From Cristatella mucedo (taxonomy: Eukaryota; Bryozoa; Phylactolaemata; Cristatellidae): a stretch of 64,000 nucleotides of DNA. Location of the stretch: assembly GCA_009760855.2 (NCBI GenBank), contig WPIO01000029.1:4184001-4248000 (forward strand), given 5' to 3'. The notes beneath the pieces are model-generated. The model did no database searches. It saw only the letters and a program-made list of their open reading frames with translations, and was not told the origin of the DNA. A program made the translations under genes and the position numbers. Below are positions 24,880 to 35,193 of the stretch, piece after piece. Within the stretch, counting starts at the first letter, position 1. The number at the start of each line of letters is the position of its first letter.

Positions 24880-25464
24880 CTCTTCATTTGCTTCAGTTTA
24901 TGGATCGGCATGCACTTCACACAAGCCATAAAGTCGACATAAATTACGTAATTCAGGATTCCTATGTACCTGTACACTTGTATAGCTGGAGTAGCTTGAG
25001 TAACTGTGACACTATTCACTATTTAGTGCTGCTTTTATCCTAAAAGCCTGCATAATCCAGACACCCAACTGCATTAACAAAAATTTAACACACTCATGCA
25101 AGTAAGTTTTTCTTATTTAAACGTACCTGGTTCCTTTTTACGACGTTAAGAGTGCGTCAGAAGATATATACATAGTTCTGGGATTCTATGCCTTGGGTGC
25201 TCATGAAATATCGTACTATTACGTTGAAAATTCTGGATACACACGTACAAGTTGAGTCATTATGCATTTCTGAAGGCACATCTAAAATACACGAATTATA
25301 ACAATAATAATAATAAAATCTAAAGAACGATATAAATACCGTAACATAACGTAAATAAAACATGAACCTAAGCAATATCGATCCCTTAGCAGACCTTGAT
25401 CTCTATTCCAGCGGTTGACAATTTGCTGCAAGAGAGTTAATACCCAACGGTGACAGTAAGTAAC

Positions 25465-26066
25465 TACTGCTACTACTACTCATACTAATTATATACTTGA
25501 TAAAATACACTCATAGAACTGCATATCTTTCTGGTCGCTTTACATTTGCTTCAGACGAAACACAATCGAATGGTTAGTGGCAGCATGCTCGATAAACAAC
25601 TAGAATAACATGGTTAGGATGACATGCACAAAGTCAGAATTCAAGTGTGGATAGTGGAAGCATATACAGTGGCAGCATACGTACCCACATAAAGGACGAA
25701 TCACATGGTACCTTGAAATACTGTCATACATAGGTGCGTTTCTAATTTCTTTTCAAGTGTGGTCATGTCAGAGGATTTCATGACGCAGTTCGGGAGTGAG
25801 TTCCAGGTTTTGAGAGCATACGAATTAATATGAGTAAGTAAACACATTCCGAAAAGCTGGTGGTACTGTGCTTAGCCGAGTGACTCAGCAAGTTTGATTG
25901 GTAAGCTTCAGACAAAGAACAAAGGGTCCTGAAGCAAGTGACAACACCTTGAAGTCAGTGCGTTGCTTGACAGGGAGCCATTGCAGGTCATGGAGAAGTG
26001 GTGTAATTTTCCAACTGTGACCCTCACGAAAGACAATCCTAGCTGCACAGTGGTGACCAAATAAGT
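25465..26066 (-). mobile_element. L2-clade LINE 3' end (reverse-transcriptase C-terminus and tail)
   Basis: Minus-strand translation gives ITPLLHDLQWLPVKQRTDF, the highly conserved C-terminal motif of L2/CR1-group reverse transcriptases (x-TPxLxxLHWLPV). The tail ends near 25465 in TTTTATCAAG and then a run of related trinucleotides. The copy is 5' truncated and abuts, or interrupts, the Polinton ATPase at about 26066. Confidence 0.75.
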
Positions 26067-26645
26067 CTATCATACAATATCCAAATCTCTTTCTTGTACA
26101 AGAGGTAACCCATTCTCTAAAATTTTTCTCATCAATATCACCAGTGTATTCATCACGAAAATATTCACTATCAGTTGCGTTTCGCTTGAATACTACTATC
26201 ATATTTATATTTGTTCTAATTTCTCTCATGGGAACATTAGTGAATCCTTGTGCAAGATAGAAAATATTTTATCTTTAATGTCTTCCTCGCGTCAAATAGT
26301 CTAATACTTTAGTTTGGCCTTCTGTCATCAAATCATTCAGTGAAACTACATTCTTACAGTTTTTGTACGTGTCCACTTCTGGCATATCATCACTACTATT
26401 AATCCAAGACTATGCTTCATTCTCTTTTGTTGTTGACGATATTAATTGTGGTCTAAACTTGAAGCAGTAATAGTTAATGTATCACAACTTTGCATTCCGT
26501 TGAATATTCAATTAATAATCAACTGAGATTTACCTGAACCACTAGGATCAAGTGCTTATGCTTCAATTGGCACACTAGGTAATGGATCTTCATGACCAGT
26601 GTCAACACCCTGTCCAAAATTAAAAGCTCTCACTCGAAGAGTCAT
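26066..26645 (-). pseudogene. Polinton/Maverick packaging ATPase relic
   Basis: Minus-strand frame with a Walker A motif (DPSGSGKS, bases 26526-26546) about 35 codons after a possible ATG at 26645. The downstream part has an RGRH motif, then FYLAQGF and an IRTN motif, the pattern of the FtsK/HerA-like packaging ATPases of Polintons and related viruses. Several in-frame stops (one just before Walker A, two after RGRH) and at least one frame change show decay. The C-terminal part is joined to the L2 LINE fragment at about 26066. Family assignment rests on motifs only. Confidence 0.6.
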
Positions 26646-26741
26646 TTCCTAAACTAAAAAAGTTATTTATATTTTTGAAATGGAAATTTGCTACTTGAAA
26701 TGTAAGAATAAGACAGCAATAATGAAGAGTATTTTGAGGTA

Positions 26742-27066
26742 GATGGCACGAAGGGACCTAGAGGAATGATTAAACAAATGTGTAGCATTTGAGACACAAG
26801 AACACAAAGTATGCAAAACTTAAAAGAGAAGTTTTAAAAGAAGGGGTTTTGAGTCATGAAAAGAAATTTGGTGCAAGTGTTGGACAAAGCTTTGCGAGCC
26901 AAGTTGTGTCCCATGGTAAAGACTTTGGTGCGAGTATAGCGACCTGAGTGTTATCATATGGTAGAAAATTGGGAAGTGGGACTAAGAAAGAACAAGTACT
27001 TTCTGAATTAAGAAAAACAATCTATGGTTTAAAAGAAATAAAAATACTCCACTTACTAATTAATAA
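26742..27066 (+). pseudogene. Possible Polinton structural protein relic
   Basis: Plus-strand frame with several stops that contains VLKEGVLSHEKKFGASVGQ and a second GKDFGASIA repeat. It lies between the ATPase and protease relics, where Polintons often carry small capsid-associated proteins. The repeated lysine/glycine-rich motif is visible. The identity is inference from position. Confidence 0.25.
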
Positions 27067-27101
27067 ATAGTTAATTATATAAAATATAAAAACATAACAA
27101 A

Positions 27102-27811
27102 CTTCGTGGGGTATTGCCAAGAGATGAACTAAAATCTTTAAAACCAAAAGAAATTGAATGTCTAATTTTTTTAATTCTGGAAAATCACATTGAGAAATCT
27201 ATCACTGTGTTGCACTTAAAAAAGAGGAGACTCGAGTTTTTACTTTCATTCATTTGGTGCTCCGCCAATGCACGAAAACCTTAAATCCTTTGGAGACCGT
27301 GCATTTAGCTCGTATGCTCCCACAGCCTGGAACTCCCTGCCGACCTGCATCAGAACATCCCCTGACCTGACCACATTTAAAAGAAACTTATAAAACTTAC
27401 CTATTTAGGACAGCATTTAGTGGGTCCTTGTGATTCGTCGTCGATGTGCTTATGTGTGCTGACACTGTTCATGCTGCCACTAACCACATTTGCATGCTGA
27501 CCCAGTGCATGTAACCCCTAACCATGTTATTCATTTTGTTTGTTTTTCAAGCATGATTTTACTTACTATTCTATTGCGTATCACTTTGCAGCAAATTTAA
27601 AGCGCCTAGAAAAAGATTTAGTTCTCTGAGGGCGCTTTATCAAGTGCAATATTATTATATTGTTAAATATTTTTGTATAATACCTAGTTTTCAAACTTTT
27701 CAACTACCGGATTCTAAAGAGACTGATTGTGGAATGAGTGGTCTAATTTTCCTAAAACTAATGGAATCGATTGGTTTTGGTCCTGTCATGGAAGTATTAT
27801 TTTTAAATTAA
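27102..27811 (+). pseudogene. Adenain-like cysteine protease relic split by an L2 insertion
   Basis: Part 1 (27102-27240) reads FRGVLPRDELKSL, typical of the N-terminus of adenovirus/Polinton proteases. Part 2 (27680-27811) has DSKETDCGMSGLIFL, which fits the catalytic-cysteine region (Cys codon 27728-27730, after a conserved Gln and an acidic residue). Between them is an L2 LINE 3' end, and the central part with the catalytic histidine is not seen. The enzyme family processes virion proteins. This copy cannot be active. Confidence 0.6.
27238..27662 (+). mobile_element. L2-clade LINE 3' end inserted in the protease relic
   Basis: Translation gives NLKSFGDRAFSSYAPTAWN, then SLPTCIRTSPDL, matching the C-terminal region of the 47 kb LINE. 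The tail is 'aaagcgcctagaaaaagat', ctgagggcgctttatcaag and ATTATTAT. It is 5' truncated, and target-site duplications are not obvious. Confidence 0.75.
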
Positions 27812-28430
27812 GCAAAGATTTTCTACTATAAATAACGGAAAACAAGTAAAAGAAATTCATCGTTCACGAACATTTTGCTACTTCGTTACAAAATTAAAAC
27901 CCGCGCATGTTCATGTTCAAAAAATTCCAAACCTTATCAAAATGCATGGGTTCACATTGCTTAAGAAATGCTTCATTTCCTTCAAAATATTCTAGACCGT
28001 TCAAGTGAACAACTTGACTTTAATGGATATGAATTGTCAACTTGATAAACAGTTTGACTCAGATTTGATTTTGGAACAAAACCAAGTCTATTCTTTGATG
28101 AGAAGATCAAACAACTAAAATTAAATAATCCTGCCGATGTTATTCAAAAACTGTGGATGGCTTTTACATAACTGGTATTATTGATGGAAGTTATATCGTT
28201 ACAGAGTATTTCAATTTGAACCACGAATAAAAACTTTAATACAAGTAGATCAAATTAAAGTTTGTACTTTTGTAAAGAGATTTACTTTTCATCCTTCAGA
28301 CTTTTAGATGAGTTCAAATAGAATATAAAATAAAAATAATAGTGCAGCGTAAATGTTTATATTCTTTTTTCTAGTATTATTTAGAATTATATTAACTGTT
28401 CCTCGTGCATACTTTTTTATCTAATTTAGA
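27812..28430 (+). other. Decayed interior of the Polinton relic
   Basis: AT-rich sequence with interrupted frames. One plus-strand piece near 28145-28230 reads KTVDGFYITGIIDGSYIV and could be a structural-protein fragment. No complete frame remains. Confidence 0.3.
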
Positions 28431-28735
28431 CTTGCAGGATTACTTACTTTATCTTTTAGAAAATAAGTAGGAAATGAATCGTTTAGAGCACCACCAATGC
28501 CTAAGCCAAGTTTAGTATTTGCCCTTATTACTGCTTCGACAGTTTTCGCATCTTCTGGAAAATAAATTGGCTGCCTCCGGTCTAATGTAATTCTAGCAGC
28601 AGATTCTGCAATAACTAAGTCAACTAGGTTTCTTATTTCAGTTCTCTGTAGCTCTGGCATAGATAAAGTCTCAGTATAGTCATGATCGTGGATAAGTGCT
28701 GGCTTATCTAAATCGTTAATTCTTGTGTAACCTTA
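28430..28735 (-). pseudogene. Phospholipase-A2-like protein relic of the Polinton
   Basis: A continuous minus-strand frame of about 100 codons following a stop at about 28735. It has NDLDKPALIHDHDY near the start, resembling the conserved N-x-LD-xAA-xxHDxxY catalytic region of parvovirus VP1-type phospholipase A2 domains, then a helix-rich segment with RTEIRNLVDLVIAESAAR. A glycine-rich C-terminus (LGLGIGGALND) and stop follow. Such domains occur in some Polinton-type viruses. I see no upstream glycine-rich calcium loop, so the domain may be partial. Confidence 0.4.
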
Positions 28736-29344
28736 AGACATACGTTCTTTGAACCTAGTGCCTAGTCTCATTCGAGACCCGAGTAGAGCGTCATCAGGGT
28801 ATTGATTTCACAATCGGTACTTTGGGAAAGATTTTAATATACTCAATGAACAAAAAAGTGGGTGCTGCTTTAGAAAAGCATGCAAATACACTCGTTAACA
28901 TATAAATCCGTGGGATGTAGATTCCGATGAATAAAGAACGGCACTTTTCTCTTCGTTGAAGTTGTCTCAGTATTTAATTTTAAAAACAGTACGAAGTAGC
29001 ATTAACAATTTTGAACGTTCGTACTGCGTGGTATAACATTTAAGAAGTGCTTACAGAAAACGCAAAACGAACACTAATTATTATAGAAAAATGATCACAA
29101 AAAAGACCAAGAAGGACAAATGACAAAAAATGCACTTAACAGCACAAGAGAAATAAGTAAAGAAACTCAAGATCATGACAGAGTTGTCAGTTAAATTTTT
29201 TTCGGATGAATGACAAGAAGTAACCACCTGTACACTCGTATTTGATATCTCGAGCGTAAGCGAATGCTTAAAAACGCACGCTGTTTAGCTCGCTCAGAAG
29301 AAATGGCTTTACTAGTTAAGAGTCGCAGTTTGGAACAGTGACAA
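28736..29344. other. Spacer, nothing recognised
   Basis: No frame, repeat or motif that I can match elsewhere in the window. It contains 'cctagtctcattcgagacc', which might mark the right edge of the Polinton, but no inverted terminal repeat partner was found. Confidence 0.3.
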
Positions 29345-30345
29345 CCAATAATGAAATTCGTATTAAGTAAATGGTACCTAGATGAAAGGCTCCGATCAGA
29401 ACCACTCCATTTGGAAAAAGAAACTTATTTGAAAAAAAAACGAGTTCAGCCATCTCGGTCTTTTTTCGGGCGATGGAGGGCTTGCTTCAGGCCACCAGTG
29501 ACTGTTTCGACACCGTCCACGTTAAACAAGTTCTAGGGTATTTCATCGGCGATGATCGCCTAAAGGTATGTAATGTCATCTTTAGTGTGAACTACATCGA
29601 TCATGAAGATACTTTTGGCAAGGAAAATAGAAAAAAGCTATACTATTCTTGCAAGATGAAGTTATAACGAATAACATATGAAAAATACTGCAGAGAATCT
29701 ATTAAAATATAGATACATGTATATATCTGAAAAAGTTTGTCTGAAAATCAATCAACCAAACTTTTTAAGTATCGATTAAATCTTGCTGAAGACATTTATC
29801 TAGTTTTGGTAAGTGAAAGTGCCTCTTCCTTAAAAGTGAATTTTAAAAAAATTCCAGCGAACTCATTTTTATCACGTAATGGCCAAAAAGATGTAATTGC
29901 TTTCTCCACCAGTTTTGTTTATAGAACGGTGTGAAAATAATGGCACGATTTCGACTGACCTTTGGCACATTATTTAGTGAATTTTTATTCGGAAAAATAA
30001 TAAAAGTCGATACCTAAAGATTTTGGTTGTGTCATACGACGGTTTACGGTAGCTGAAAACTACTATCCGTCTGCCAACTATGGCTCATCATTTGCAGCGG
30101 TCCTGAGCCGCTACTTCAATGCTATTCCCTACCTCAACTGCCCTCCTGATTCAGCTATGTTTCGTAAATTCCCCCTTGTTGCGTGAGACGAAGTCCGTAC
30201 GCAACCGAATGGGCACCGAAACCGGTTAGGCGGTAAGTTTGCTGTACAAAGCTCGCCGGGGTAACAACCACATAGTTATCATGACTTCGTGGATTTACAG
30301 ACGTAGATACGCCCATGCATACGTCAGCATAGGTAGGAACCATTT
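29345..30345 (+). repeat. Duplicated block T, copy 2, with two open frames
   Basis: Paralogue of 12195-13090. Frame 29473-29667 contains DCFDTVHVKQVLGYFIG and VNYIDHEDTF and ends KMKL-stop. Frame 29737-29934 contains LNLAEDIYLVLVSESASSL and NGQKDVIAF. Both are open in this copy, and the same frames are the most recognisable in the other, which suggests the ancestor was coding in these frames. The two could be exons of one gene or ORF pieces of a transposon. I do not recognise either. The last 300 bases are the NYSPA-type repeat. Confidence 0.4.
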
Positions 30346-30401
30346 TTATGTTACGATATTTAAGAAACCAAAAATATTGTGTAAGGTCTGATATTTATGT
30401 A

Positions 30402-30427
30402 AATATATATATATATATATATATATA
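30402..30427. repeat. (TA)n microsatellite
   Basis: About 13 TA repeats in AT-rich sequence. Confidence 0.9.
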
Positions 30428-32266
30428 AGCTATATTGTCACTACGTATTGAATATTTGTGATATTTTAAATTACCTGTCGAGGCCCGACTGAAGCCCATT
30501 CATGGGTATGAACTCCTCGTGATGTCGAGGACCTGGGATCTACATGATCGATGGTAGAAAAGCAGCCTATTCATTTTAGTGCTCTTAGTTGCGTTCGAGT
30601 ATGCCTTTCAGGAACTGCGACTGCACCATCGATTTAATAATTTGAGTCAGATATTAATCAGTCCTTCACGAATATGGTATTTAGATGACAGATAATCATC
30701 GTAATTTCTGCTATCAGAGTATTCGTTGAGAGCTTCACCAAAAGCGAAATCGTGAACTTGCTTTGGAAGAAAGACAACATTCAAATCGACAGTTACCTTG
30801 GAAAGTATTTATAAGTACATATATTAGCAATGACACTAAATGTATAATATATAAATTACATAGTTTATTTGTGAATATTTGTTCAGCTCCAGGACTTACC
30901 CACCAGCCGACCTTTGCTCCAGAGAGCAACAGAAGTGAGGCAAATGCATTATATTTCGTAGCCAGTTCCTAGTTCTGAAAGTAATCGTTTTTATGTTCAT
31001 TACTATCTCTAGCTACTCATAAGACTCGGCCTGGAGCGATTATTTCCTACCCACTTGGTTCTCATACAGTGGTCAGCTCAAAGTATCTAGTCCAGGCTCA
31101 GCTGCCAAGCTAACCGCCAATAAACGCCGGTACTGCAACACTGAGGAAAAGCCACATTCTTTTTGTATCCCTCTCTCAAATAATAAAGTCAATAGATGAA
31201 TATTTTGGTGTTTAAAAACGAGCTGCGAGTATTTGAATATGGATATCATGATGCAACCTTAATCCCATGCCAAATCGTATAAATGAACCAATTTTGACCT
31301 TAGTGCATTTGCTACTTACTAGGAAAACCCAAATATCAACGTTTATTAAAGTCAGGTAGGTATATACCTTTATTTGCCCATTTCCAGGTGTGCCTTTTGC
31401 CTCTCTGTATCTCATTCACTGCATCTGTATCAATAGCTCACATGCTCACTGACCTACTCTTTCCTTCCAACTTACTCGCGATTTCTACTTGGGTGCTCCA
31501 CGGTCGATGAATGCTGTTCTGTGGATAATGCAGCAGCTATGATTTGAACTCCAACTTTTTAGTTACTTTCTGCATTTCTTAATAAATGATCTGACATAGC
31601 CTTTACTCAGGTGTGGCATCTGCTCATCCCAGTAAGCAAGCAGCACACTATAGACAGAACAATGGCTGCGAATCAATCTAATAAAAGCCAGTCTATATAG
31701 ATCCATGCACAAACATTATTAACTTCAATTTGTCCAGAGAGCCCTTCAGAGGCCTACATTTAAACATTGAACATCAAATGGTAAAGATAGAAAAGCTAAG
31801 TGGTCAGCTCAATTTACGGTTACGACCTTTCAGTAGGCTTACAAAAGACTATTCCCTTACACAAGACTTGGTGCATTCAATTTTGATAGAAAGCTAGTCT
31901 AGAATGGCATCGGAATATAGCCAAGCTGGGCGAGTGACAACAATTCTAATCTAGAGGTCTTGCTGCGCTGGTTGCATGTCAGCAACGTTATATGAGCATA
32001 TTAATCGGGGGGGGGTGGGCTGCTTGTGGGAAGTTCCTGGGGAGCAATGGCCGCCCAGACACTGTTGAGACTGTTCCAGCCAGTCTTCTATTTAAATATC
32101 GCTCTGCTCAAAACGATCAATCCAGTCCACTACTATTCTACCGACAATCTGAAAAAGAGTTCATGTAGGTCGCAGAATTAGTTAAGATTGCACCTAATTG
32201 GCCACTAAATTAACCGGAAGCAAGGCTTAAGCCGGCTCTAAAGAGCCCATTTGGCTTGAAGAGGTC

Positions 32267-32292
32267 GCTGGCAGCCGGATTCGGCTGCCAGC
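32267..32292. other. Perfect 11-bp inverted repeat (hairpin)
   Basis: GCTGGCAGCCG and its exact reverse complement are separated by GATT. It is strikingly GC-rich compared with its surroundings. There is no T-run after it and no gene next to it, so its role is unknown. Confidence 0.7.
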
Positions 32293-33039
32293 TTCTGTTG
32301 TTAACTGCTTCCAAGCCATAGTTCATACCTACCATTGCATGCAAACTATTGCATGCCTGCTCAGTAACTCCTAGAGGAAACATTACATAGGTCACTAGTC
32401 GCGTTAAACTTTTGAAAGCAAGGCTTTCCAACACATCATATTATTCGCATCTATCTGAGTCTATCTCCACACATTGTACAGGCGATATCCACACATTATA
32501 GTTGCCTCTATTTAGGAGTTTGACCCTACCCATCTTGATCATAGGCACGGAACTTCACAACATGAAGCTAAAATACTTTGACGACCCATTGGGCTAACCT
32601 TGCTGCTTTCTGAGCCTCACTTATGCTTCAGCAAGTGCTGCTCTGTGATTTCCGACTGGGCTGCCAGAAATCCGAGGTTCTAACACGAATCAAATATTCA
32701 CCCGGGTACAGCTAACATCAGTTTAAAGCATATCTGTTTATTTTTGTCTAGCCTGTGGGAAATTATATGTAATAAATGCTTGCCACTTGTGCTTTACATT
32801 CTGTCACCATCTCGCATGCCTATTATTGCTTTACTACTGACATTCAAATGCATTTCTGGATGTCATTGCTGCTACTTGGGTTCGTGAAGTGGATATCTTC
32901 AGTGGCAAGCCCAGATGAAGCAAAAGGGGAGGCCATGGGCTCATCTCCCTTCTTTCGCACATTTTGAAGCTGCCCAGCATGTTTTAGCTGGACAACTGCA
33001 GCAACAAGCTCTAACTTAGCAGTCAGCAGGCCGACTTCT

Positions 33040-33985
33040 GACTGTTCTGACTGTTTGCTATGACCGAGACTTTGCTGAAGAAAGACTCATTGCCCGTCTA
33101 TACCCAAACCAATCAAAGACTTCATTTCCCTTCCAAATTCCAAGGTCAATGAAAAATTGCTGTTGGGTAGCCATTCTCGATCGCTCCCCTCTTACTGTCA
33201 TCCCAACTACAGGCCCCCTGGAGCAGTCTTTTGAATCTCTTGTACTCTATCCCCCAAAAAGTAAGCTGACAATGGTGGGAATAATCTATCGCCCCATCCA
33301 AGTACAAAGGCTTGTTTAATTTATCAAGATTTTTCGGATCTCGTTACGATTCTGTGCATCAGAAATTGACCTTTTCTCATACTTGGTTATTTAATGTTCA
33401 TTTTGATAATGCAACTGACTAATTATCTGCCGAAGAGCGAACATTGGTTTATTCATTTTTTCTGGTGGCTTGGTTAATTAATTTTTTCAAGTGGCCACTT
33501 GCAGATTTCATTTAGCCCGACGTTTATGTCTCTTTGGCATGAAAAATTCATTTGTGAATCTAAAAACATTTAAGACCTCTGACGTGGTGATATCAAAAAA
33601 GAATCTTACTCGCCCATTCTACTCAATTTTCCACCCAAAATGTCTTCACTGGTGGAATGCTACAATACGATGCTACCCGATATTCTGGATAATTTGGCAT
33701 CTCTTGACTAAGCACAGTGTGTACCCAACCCAGACGGCCAATGGCTTACAGCAGATGCTGCCTACAGACTGTGTAAGCTAAAGAAATCAAAATAGAAAAT
33801 GGGGACAGACTTTCCATCGACTGGCACATGACTCCGAGGACAAGACTATTCAAAGTCATACCAATCTTTCCTAGCTAAGGTCAAGTCACGCATTTATAAG
33901 CAGATAGTGGAATCACATTTGCACAGACCATAACTACCGATGTAGACCATCAACCATCTCCTAAAACACTCCTAGATCCCAGCAG
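33040..33985 (+). mobile_element. L2-type LINE fragment: endonuclease and linker, plus strand
   Basis: The order of motifs is that of an APE-type endonuclease LINE: MTETLLKKDSL (the T-E-T-W-L catalytic region), then FESLVLYPPKSKLTMVGIIY followed by RP. After several hundred bases come YNTMLPDILDNLASL and LAKVKSRIYKQIVESHL, typical of the segment between endonuclease and reverse transcriptase. At least three frame changes show decay. The fragment is cut at about 34000 by the start of array unit G. Confidence 0.65.
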
Positions 33986-34804
33986 TTCCCAACCTAAAGG
34001 TCGAGCCTGAATCATTTCGCCAGCATCTAAAGGGTCTTTGCTAGCGAGAAGTCGGTTTTTTCTTTAAGACCGTGTTCGTAGCGAGATGATGCAGAAATTT
34101 GGAACTAGCAATCAATAACTAGTTGGCTTTCGGTCACTGTGGATATCATAATTGCTTCTAGATTGATTTAACTTAATATAAGTTAACTTTACCTTAGGTA
34201 CTGCTTATATTATAATTACCATAGTAAAACTAGATTTTCAATAGCAAAACATTAAAGTAAATATATAGAAATACATGTATTTACTTATATACGTACTTGC
34301 TTAGGCAAGAAGCTTTACAGTGTGCACATTCTCTAGTCTGCCTTGGTCGATGCAGTACAGTCATCAACCTCATATGCTGTCAGTGCTTAAGAGAGCTGTG
34401 GGGAGTATAAATTATTCTTCAAGTAGTTAAGATGATTTTCCACCAAATGACTGTTAGGCTAATAGAACATCTTAGGGGAGTGTCATTTTACGATACATTT
34501 TACTCTGATTCTACAACTTTGGGATGTACTTTCATGTAATTTAAGGCTTAAAAGTTCCTACATACTGAACCATGCAGTAAAGTACTGCTATATGGTTCAG
34601 ATTATAGAATTCAAAAATCCTCTTCTTTGGTAGCAATCATTGACGAAATCTTGACCAACTTATTCTTTCCGAAAATCTTTCGATAAACTAAAGTATGAAA
34701 TAAAATGATATTTGCCTGTATAGGGAACAGCACCAAAGTTCTGTTGTAACTAATTATTTTAAAATAATCTTGCAGTTTTTGAAAGGGAATCAATAAATAT
34801 AACT

Positions 34805-34945
34805 ATAATTAATTTGCATTGAGCCCCAAGAAAACTTAATCAAGACTAAGGCGCTTTGCATGTGACTCGGGGCTTGAGCCTACGACTTCAGCTACACGTT
34901 GGTCGGGTAAAGCATCTTAACCACTACACCGAAGCCGCTCGGCAA
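34805..34945 (-). mobile_element. tRNA-derived SINE with L2-like 3' tail (unit G)
   Basis: The minus-strand head includes 'ggtgtagtggttaagatgc' (box A region) and 'ggctcaagccc' (box B region). The tail has 'aaagcgccttagtcttgat' followed by a tcttggggctc stretch, a diverged L2 end. It is at the same unit position as 1663-1803 and 53205-53345. Confidence 0.65.
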
Positions 34946-35193
34946 TCATCTTAAAACTAAAAACAGCCGTGCATTCCCTGGACCTGAACCAGGAGGCCCA
35001 GGTAGCATTAGCAACCCAGTGAGGGTGTAAAACGGCTAGGTAAAGTACATATGCATGTTACAAGTTTTCAAGTAATCTTCAAATACATTTATACGTATGC
35101 ATATATATTACCAACTGAAGGTATATTGGAAAAGTGCAGATATTACTGACTTTAACCTTAAGGCAAGCATCGTTACAAAGTTTCTATTTTCAG

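Larger units (their letters stand above)
24440..26066 (-). repeat. Inverted segmental duplication, copy 1 (pair of 47745-49300)
   Basis: Read on the minus strand, this segment has the same order as 47745-49300 on the plus strand: L2 LINE 3' end, about 500 bases of AT-rich sequence, the TATA/intron module and the small ORF. The order conservation shows a duplicated segment rather than two separate insertions. Confidence 0.6.
30350..33030. other. Unique-looking spacer
   Basis: Short frames only. The part 31070-31330 is paralogous to 51090-51345 (both carry a 'ggctgccaagctaaccgcc'-type landmark). A GC-rich hairpin lies at 32267-32292 and a run of nine or so G near 32010. No gene is supported. 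Confidence 0.4.

Noticed and set aside
24681-25019. 112-codon minus-strand frame with a partner at 48709-48996 in the inverted copy
   Set aside because: Both frames run across the TATA box and the candidate intron of the module. Similarity reflects the duplicated DNA, not a protein.
25885-26229. 114-codon minus-strand frame as a single gene
   Set aside because: It is a chimera: the N-terminal half is the Polinton ATPase relic and the C-terminal half an L2 LINE reverse transcriptase.
32210-32434. 74-codon minus-strand frame covering the hairpin
   Set aside because: No similarity to any known family that I can see and no paralogue in the window; length is within chance expectation.
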